A stretch of DNA of 64,000 bases from Gemmatimonadales bacterium UBA4456. Lineage in GTDB: Bacteria; Gemmatimonadota; Gemmatimonadetes; Longimicrobiales; Gaopeijiaceae. Numbering within the stretch: the stretch's first letter is position 1; every line of letters begins with the position of its first letter. The notes below the pieces were generated by a model that saw nothing but the letters and a program-made list of their open reading frames with translations, was not told the origin of the DNA and did not search any database. The DNA lies in assembly GCA_002390225.1 (NCBI GenBank), contig DGOW01000101.1:665-64664 (forward strand), written 5' to 3'. Position numbers and translations under genes: made by a program. Below are positions 59,958 to 64,000 of the stretch, piece by piece.

Positions 59958-60712
59958 GGCTTCTTCGGGCGCCGGCCACGCGCAGAGAGTCTTTTCCGAT
60001 TCACGTCGTCCGGGTCTTCTTCGATCGCATCCAGCAAGCGCTCGGCTTCGTCCGGTGTCATCTCACCCGGCTGGGGTTCCTGCTCTCCGGCCTGCGGATC
60101 CTGTCCCTCCGGTGGAGACTGGTCCCGCTCTTCTTCCTGCTCATCCTCGTCCTGGTTCCCCTCAGAGGGATCCGGGTTCTGTTGGTCCTGGTTCTGGTCC
60201 TGCTGATCCTGATTCTGCTCGTCGTCGTCCTGCTGCTCGTCATCGTCTTGCTGATCGTCGCCCTGCTGTTGCTGGTCCTGCTCCTGTTCCTGCATCTGTT
60301 CAAGAACGCGTTCGAGGTTGTGCTTCGCGTCGCCGTCCCGAGGATTCAGCCGCAACGCCTGCTTGTACGCTTCGAGGCTCGGCTCCAGCTGCTGCTGCCG
60401 GTACAGTGCGTTACCGAGGTTGTACCACGCGGACGCGGCGAGTTCGGGGTCTCCCGTTTCGATCGCCCGCTGGTACGCTTCCATGGCCCGTTGGTAATCC
60501 GCATCCTGGTACAGCGCGTTGCCGTCGTTGAAGGGGATGATCGGGGATTCCGGCGCCTCGGCCATCGCCTCCAGATACTTCTGATGGGCCTCAGAAAACC
60601 GGCCCTCCTGGTAGAGTCGATTCCCTTCCTGAACACGATCGCGACCAGCCTGCCCCGCAGCGGGCACAGTCAGGGTGGCCATCGCGATCAGGCACAGCGC
60701 AAGATGTCTCAT
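59951..60712 (-). CDS. BatC-like TPR protein with Gln/Asp-rich tail
   Basis: A 253-residue exported protein. MRHLALCLIAMATLTVPAAGQ is a signal peptide. TPR units follow: VQEGNRLYQEGRFSEAHQKY, NDGNALYQDADYQRAMEAYQ and YNLGNALYRQQQLEPSLEAY. From about residue 145 a very Gln/Asp/Glu-rich low-complexity segment runs for about 70 residues, and a basic end RKRLSARGRRPKKPW. This is the BatC layout. The acidic tail gives a long, hydrophobic-looking antisense frame that is not a gene. Start at 60712 overlaps the BatB stop (ATGA). Confidence 0.85.
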   Translation of the reverse strand: MRHLALCLIAMATLTVPAAGQAGRDRVQEGNRLYQEGRFSEAHQKYLEAMAEAPESPIIPFNDGNALYQDADYQRAMEAYQRAIETGDPELAASAWYNLGNALYRQQQLEPSLEAYKQALRLNPRDGDAKHNLERVLEQMQEQEQDQQQQGDDQQDDDEQQDDDEQNQDQQDQNQDQQNPDPSEGNQDEDEQEEERDQSPPEGQDPQAGEQEPQPGEMTPDEAERLLDAIEEDPDDVNRKRLSARGRRPKKPW

Positions 60713-61734
60713 TCGAACCTCCCAACCCACTCGTGTTCCTCGCTCCGTCGGTCGGACAACAGAGCTTCCGCCAACAAAAGGAGCAGCGCCAGCGCAAGAA
60801 AGAGCTGGTACTGCTCCTCGAAACGCGTCACCTCTCGCGCCTCGAATTCGTCACCCTCCCCGCTCGCGATTCGATCGACGAGCTGGTCGAGTGCGGTTCC
60901 GTCCGCACTCGCCCGGACGATGGTCGCTTCAGCCTGATCAGCCAGACGCTGCAGCGCACCCTCGTCGACGCGGGTCGTCACGACGCTTCCGTCCTCGTCC
61001 CGCAGGAAGCCCTGCTGAACTCCCTGGTCGTCATATACCGGAATGGGTGCCCCCTCGTTCGTTCCGATGACGACGATGTACACCTCCACGTCACGTAGCT
61101 CCAACAGGAGCTCCCCGAAGTCATCCTCGTGGTCCTCCGCATCGGTGACGAGAATCAGGACCCGCGATTCACGCGCGCCCTTGTCCAATGCCTCCAGCGA
61201 GGTCCTCACGGCGGCGCCGAGATCCGTCCCCTGGATCGGCATGAGATCCGGCGTCATCGCGTTCAGGAACATGCCCGCCGCTCGATAGTCGAGCGTGAGC
61301 GGACTCTGGACAAACGCATCCGCGGCGAAGGCGACGAGACCGATCCGGTCTCCGCTGAGACCCTCCATGAGTCGGTACACCGCGAGACGAGCCCGCTCAA
61401 GTCGGTTCGGTGATACGTCCTCGGCAAGCATCGACTGAGAAAGATCGACCGCGACCACGATGTCCTGACCCGAACTGCGAACCGTCTCGACGCGACTGCC
61501 GAACTGGGGTCGCGCGAGGGCGATCGCGAGCAGTCCGACCGCCACGACCTGCAGAACGGCCTTCCAGCGACGGACAACCCGATTGACGGACCCGGTGAGC
61601 CGGAGAACCAGTTCAACCTCGGCGAAGGCTTCCAGCGCGCGTCGACGCGCGGCAGACGCCTGCACCATGAGAAATACGAGCACGGGCAGAAGCGTAAGCG
61701 CCCACAACCACAGCGGATCGTTGAAGCGAAACAT
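60709..61734 (-). CDS. BatB-like VWA-domain membrane protein
   Basis: A 341-residue inner-membrane protein with an N-terminal hydrophobic segment (LWALTLLPVLVFLMVQAS), a second (VVAVGLLAIALA) and a von Willebrand factor A domain. The MIDAS metal site is visible as D-x-S-x-S in VVAVDLSQSMLAEDVSPNRL, a Thr in GTDLGAAVRT and Asp in LILVTDAEDHEDD. A C-terminal hydrophobic segment ends the protein. BatB/BatA pairs are thought to form surface or periplasm-facing complexes. The stop/start overlaps with neighbours show coupled translation. Confidence 0.9.
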   Translation of the reverse strand: MFRFNDPLWLWALTLLPVLVFLMVQASAARRRALEAFAEVELVLRLTGSVNRVVRRWKAVLQVVAVGLLAIALARPQFGSRVETVRSSGQDIVVAVDLSQSMLAEDVSPNRLERARLAVYRLMEGLSGDRIGLVAFAADAFVQSPLTLDYRAAGMFLNAMTPDLMPIQGTDLGAAVRTSLEALDKGARESRVLILVTDAEDHEDDFGELLLELRDVEVYIVVIGTNEGAPIPVYDDQGVQQGFLRDEDGSVVTTRVDEGALQRLADQAEATIVRASADGTALDQLVDRIASGEGDEFEAREVTRFEEQYQLFLALALLLLLAEALLSDRRSEEHEWVGRFE

Positions 61735-62720
61735 CAGGGCAGCCTCCTCAACGCTGTCTGTGACAGAGTTAATTCGGCCATCAGCAAGAGAAGGCCGATC
61801 CCGAGAGGCAGGGGAAATTCCTCCCCGAACTGCGTGAAGTTCTCGACTTCGATCTCCGTGCGTTCCAACTCGTCGATCTCTCCGTAGATCTGCTGGAGGC
61901 TCTCCGTATCGGTGGCTCGGAAGTACCGACCTCCGGTGAGCTCAGCGACCTCCTGAAGCGTCGACTCGTCGATGTCGACCCGCATGTTGGCGTAGCGCAT
62001 ACCGCCAAGAGGATCCGGAACCGGAACGCGCGCAGTACCCTGGGATCCCGCACCGATCGTGTAGACACGGATATCGAGAGCCTGCGCCATCTGGGCCGCG
62101 GTCACCGGACCAATCTCACCCCGATTGGAGCGGCCATCGGTCAGAAGTACGACCACTTTCGACTCGGCAGGAGACGCCTGAAGCCGTTTGACGGCGGTGG
62201 CGAGGCCCATGCCCACGGCGGTTCCATCCTCGATCATCCCGATCTCGAGCTCGTCGAGGAGGGACATCACGACATCGTAGTCGAAGGTGAGTGGCGCCTG
62301 AGTGAACGCCTGTCCTGCGAATGCGACCAACCCAATGCGGTCGTTCCGACGCCCTCCCACGAACTCCGCGCCCACGGTTTTCGCGGCTTCGAGACGGTTG
62401 GGCTCCAGGTCTTCCGCCAGCATCGAACTCGACACGTCGAGTACCATCACGATGTCGATACCTTCGGTAAGCACGTTCTCCTTGGTGATTCCGGTCTGGG
62501 GTCGGGCGAGGGCCACCACGAACGCGGCCAGGGCGAGAGCCCTGAGGGTGGGCGGCACGAGCGTCGCCCAGCGCACGGGCGCTGCCTGCGCGGCCCGAAC
62601 CACGTCCACTGCCGAGTAGCGGATCGCGGCGGCTCGTCGACCCCGACGCCACCGCAACCCGTACACGATCGGCAGCAGCAGAAGCAGGCCGAGGACGGCG
62701 GGGTCTTCGAAACGGAACAT
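61734..62720 (-). CDS. BatA-like VWA-domain membrane protein
   Basis: A 328-residue inner-membrane protein: N-terminal hydrophobic part (FRFEDPAVLGLLLLLPIVYG), a VWA domain with MIDAS sequence VLDVSSSMLAEDLEPNRLEA, DGTAVGMGLATAVKRL and VVLLTDGRSNRGEIGPVT, and a C-terminal hydrophobic segment (LPLGIGLLLLMAELTL). ARPQTGITKENVLTEGIDIV is the conserved block before the MIDAS in BatA. The stop TGA shares a base with the start of BatB (TGATG), consistent with one operon and coupled translation. Confidence 0.92.
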   Translation of the reverse strand: MFRFEDPAVLGLLLLLPIVYGLRWRRGRRAAAIRYSAVDVVRAAQAAPVRWATLVPPTLRALALAAFVVALARPQTGITKENVLTEGIDIVMVLDVSSSMLAEDLEPNRLEAAKTVGAEFVGGRRNDRIGLVAFAGQAFTQAPLTFDYDVVMSLLDELEIGMIEDGTAVGMGLATAVKRLQASPAESKVVVLLTDGRSNRGEIGPVTAAQMAQALDIRVYTIGAGSQGTARVPVPDPLGGMRYANMRVDIDESTLQEVAELTGGRYFRATDTESLQQIYGEIDELERTEIEVENFTQFGEEFPLPLGIGLLLLMAELTLSQTALRRLP

Positions 62721-63748
62721 CAGGCTTCGTCCTCGGAGCCCGTTGCATCCGAAACTGCACCCACGCCAACGTCATCCGAAGACGACACGTCGTCGGGATC
62801 GTTCTGCGACTCGAGAACCAGCTCCCTGCCCAGCTGCACCAGGACTCGCGACGCGTCACTCTCGGGCCGGACCTTTGCGAACTTCACGAGATCGCACTGG
62901 TCCAGGAAGCGACGCAGGTCACCGCGTACCTTCTGCCCTACTCCCACGCGGGCCAGGCCGTCGAGGATCTCCCACGTCGTCATCTCCAGCGCAGTCACCT
63001 GGAAGCGTGCCTCGACGTAACGCCGAAGGATATCGGATGCCGTGATGTGGAACGCCTTCACATCGCCGCGCACGAGAAGCTCCGAAGCCTCCAGCTGGTC
63101 GAGCGCCTCGAGGGCGATCTCGTGCGGGGGCCTGGGCGGCGGACCGGCAGGGACAGCCTCGTCACCAGCTCGAGAGCGCGCCCATCTTCGGTATCCCCAA
63201 GCGCCCGCGAACACGGCAAGAAGAAGAAGGAGGAGCCAGCCGGCCACTGCGATCACGCTGACCGGAATCATGAGCGGTCCGCGAATCTCTCGGATGTCAC
63301 CCGTCTCGTCCGCTCCGATGCTCACGACGTCTACGCCGAAGCGATCAGTACTCAGCGTCTCGCGGCTTCCGTCCCCAAAGATTACGTCGACATCGAACGC
63401 AGGGATCTCCAGTTCACCAAGCTCGAATGCACTCAGCACGAACGCAGCGGAAGAGACGAGGGATCCGTTGGCAGACTCGACCGGCAGGGCCTGCGCGCCG
63501 AGCACCTCGAACGGGGCCATATCGAGCGAGTCCGGCCAGATCACGGCCGCATCCTCCGGGTGGGAGACGCGGACACTCAGCGTGATCCGATCTCCGACCG
63601 TCACCAGGGTGGTGTCGAGGTCCGTACGGATGGAAAGCTGACCACTCGCCGGGCTCGCCGCCGCCAATGCGAGAACCGTACTCACGGACACCACCAGCAC
63701 GAGGTACCAAGTAAAGCGCGCGACCCGACTGTGCAGCCCGCCGCTCAT
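62720..63748 (-). CDS. BatD/DUF4381-like membrane protein
   Basis: A 342-residue protein with a signal peptide ending in ASPASGQ, a beta domain (VTVGDRITLSVRVSHPEDAA, AFDVDVIFGDGSRETLS), a transmembrane segment near residues 160-182 (MIPVSVIAVAGWLLLLLLAV) and a cytoplasmic helical domain (LEALDQLEASELLVRGDVKA, ILRRYVEARFQVTALEMTTW). The cytoplasmic part resembles the C-terminal domain of DUF4381/BatD proteins. It lies between the DUF58 gene and BatA in the operon order usual for MoxR-DUF58-Bat clusters. Confidence 0.82.
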   Translation of the reverse strand: MSGGLHSRVARFTWYLVLVVSVSTVLALAAASPASGQLSIRTDLDTTLVTVGDRITLSVRVSHPEDAAVIWPDSLDMAPFEVLGAQALPVESANGSLVSSAAFVLSAFELGELEIPAFDVDVIFGDGSRETLSTDRFGVDVVSIGADETGDIREIRGPLMIPVSVIAVAGWLLLLLLAVFAGAWGYRRWARSRAGDEAVPAGPPPRPPHEIALEALDQLEASELLVRGDVKAFHITASDILRRYVEARFQVTALEMTTWEILDGLARVGVGQKVRGDLRRFLDQCDLVKFAKVRPESDASRVLVQLGRELVLESQNDPDDVSSSDDVGVGAVSDATGSEDEA

Positions 63749-64000
63749 TGCCTGCGCGCCCGTTCCTGAAAGAAGCGCATGAGCGGCCGCACATACGGCT
63801 GGCCGGTCTCGATGTCGATCACATCGACTTTGCTCTTCCGCATGGCTCGGTCGAGGTCGCTTCTCTCGTTCGCGACCCGCGCGGCAAACGCCATGCGAAA
63901 CTCCGGATCCGAGGTGTTCACCACGATCCGCTCCCCGGTTTCCGGGTCCTCGAGTTCGAGGTAGCCCATGGGCGGTAGCTCGCGCTCACGGACATCGCCG
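63745..64000 (-). CDS. DUF58-family protein, C-terminal part (cut by window edge)
   Basis: Only the last 84 or so codons lie in the window; the frame is open at the right edge. The sequence RERELPPMGYLELEDPETGE, VNTSDPEFRMAFAARVANER and VDVIDIETGQPYVRPLMRFF is typical of the C-terminal end of DUF58 proteins, which follow MoxR ATPase genes in Bat clusters. The rest, and probably moxR, should lie just outside. The stop overlaps the start of the next gene. Confidence 0.85.
   Translation of the reverse strand, partial: GDVRERELPPMGYLELEDPETGERIVVNTSDPEFRMAFAARVANERSDLDRAMRKSKVDVIDIETGQPYVRPLMRFFQERARRQ

Noticed and set aside
59738..60937. Long Leu/Val-rich plus-strand frame that looks like membrane helices
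   Set aside because: It is the complement of the Gln/Asp-rich tail of the BatC-like protein, which turns into Leu/Val codons on the other strand.

Overview
The window is a GC-rich bacterial chromosome segment with dense, mostly short-spaced genes. Many secreted proteins and lipoproteins, S9/M14/M20 peptidases, beta-propeller proteins, DUF1592/DUF1552 proteins, GTG and TTG starts and a complete Bat operon together suggest an uncultivated Gemmatimonadota-like heterotroph. That is inference from gene content; there is no rRNA or other phylogenetic marker here. I found no tRNA, rRNA, CRISPR array, integrase, insertion sequence or prophage.

Layout. 1-348 is an apparent remnant with a cyclic-nucleotide-binding-like stretch. 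349-4571 (-) holds a secreted choice-of-anchor B protein and an M20 amidohydrolase. 4779-5370 (+) is a YhbY-type RNA-binding protein with a small partner. 5374-11845 (-) reads as an operon of TPR lipoprotein, MMPL/RND transporter, APC permease and an aldo-keto reductase fused to a RidA domain. 11981-14524 (+) is a beta-propeller/CehA-type metallohydrolase. 14525-15261 is a patch of decayed gene pieces. 15262-15981 (-) is an FKBP lipoprotein. 16129-22873 (+) carries two S9 peptidases and a CubicO-type serine hydrolase. 23004-24835 (+) is nadA-nadC, where nadC lacks an ordinary start codon. 24961-29825 (+) is a 1444-residue M14 carboxypeptidase and a DUF4399 lipoprotein. 29904-32499 (-) has a secreted serine protease with a detached copy of its prodomain-like module, then two damaged Gfo/Idh/MocA genes. 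32709-35279 (+) is a DUF5117-type zinc metalloprotease. 35369-35722 (-) is a truncated DUF885 gene. 35904-43220 (+) is a DUF1592/DUF1552/ankyrin cluster, an unknown secreted protein and a frameshifted DUF1028 gene. 43290-45396 (-) is a beta-propeller lipoprotein and a divergent secreted creatininase homologue. 45449-47673 (+) is an MBL-fold lipoprotein and an aminotransferase. 47674-51435 (-) is an S9 peptidase, DinB and HpcH/HpaI-like lipoprotein operon. 51847-53781 (-) is a membrane MutS-type ATPase. 53780-56593 (+) is a coupled VOC lipoprotein, IRX15/DUF579-like protein and GT4 glycosyltransferase. 56597-57061 (-) is a cytochrome c lipoprotein. 57376-64000 (-) is the Bat operon, running off the right edge.

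The genes together point to a life built on extracytoplasmic breakdown of peptides and other organic matter: peptidases, amidohydrolases and metallohydrolases outside, a permease and catabolic enzymes inside. Gene decay is common: two internal frameshifts, two 3'-truncated genes, and several fragments in gaps. The best candidates for undescribed biology are the VOC/IRX15-like/GT4 operon, the DUF1592-DUF1552-ankyrin cluster, the AKR-RidA fusion, the exported HpcH/HpaI-like protein, and exported creatininase and MBL-fold proteins whose usual metal ligands are replaced.
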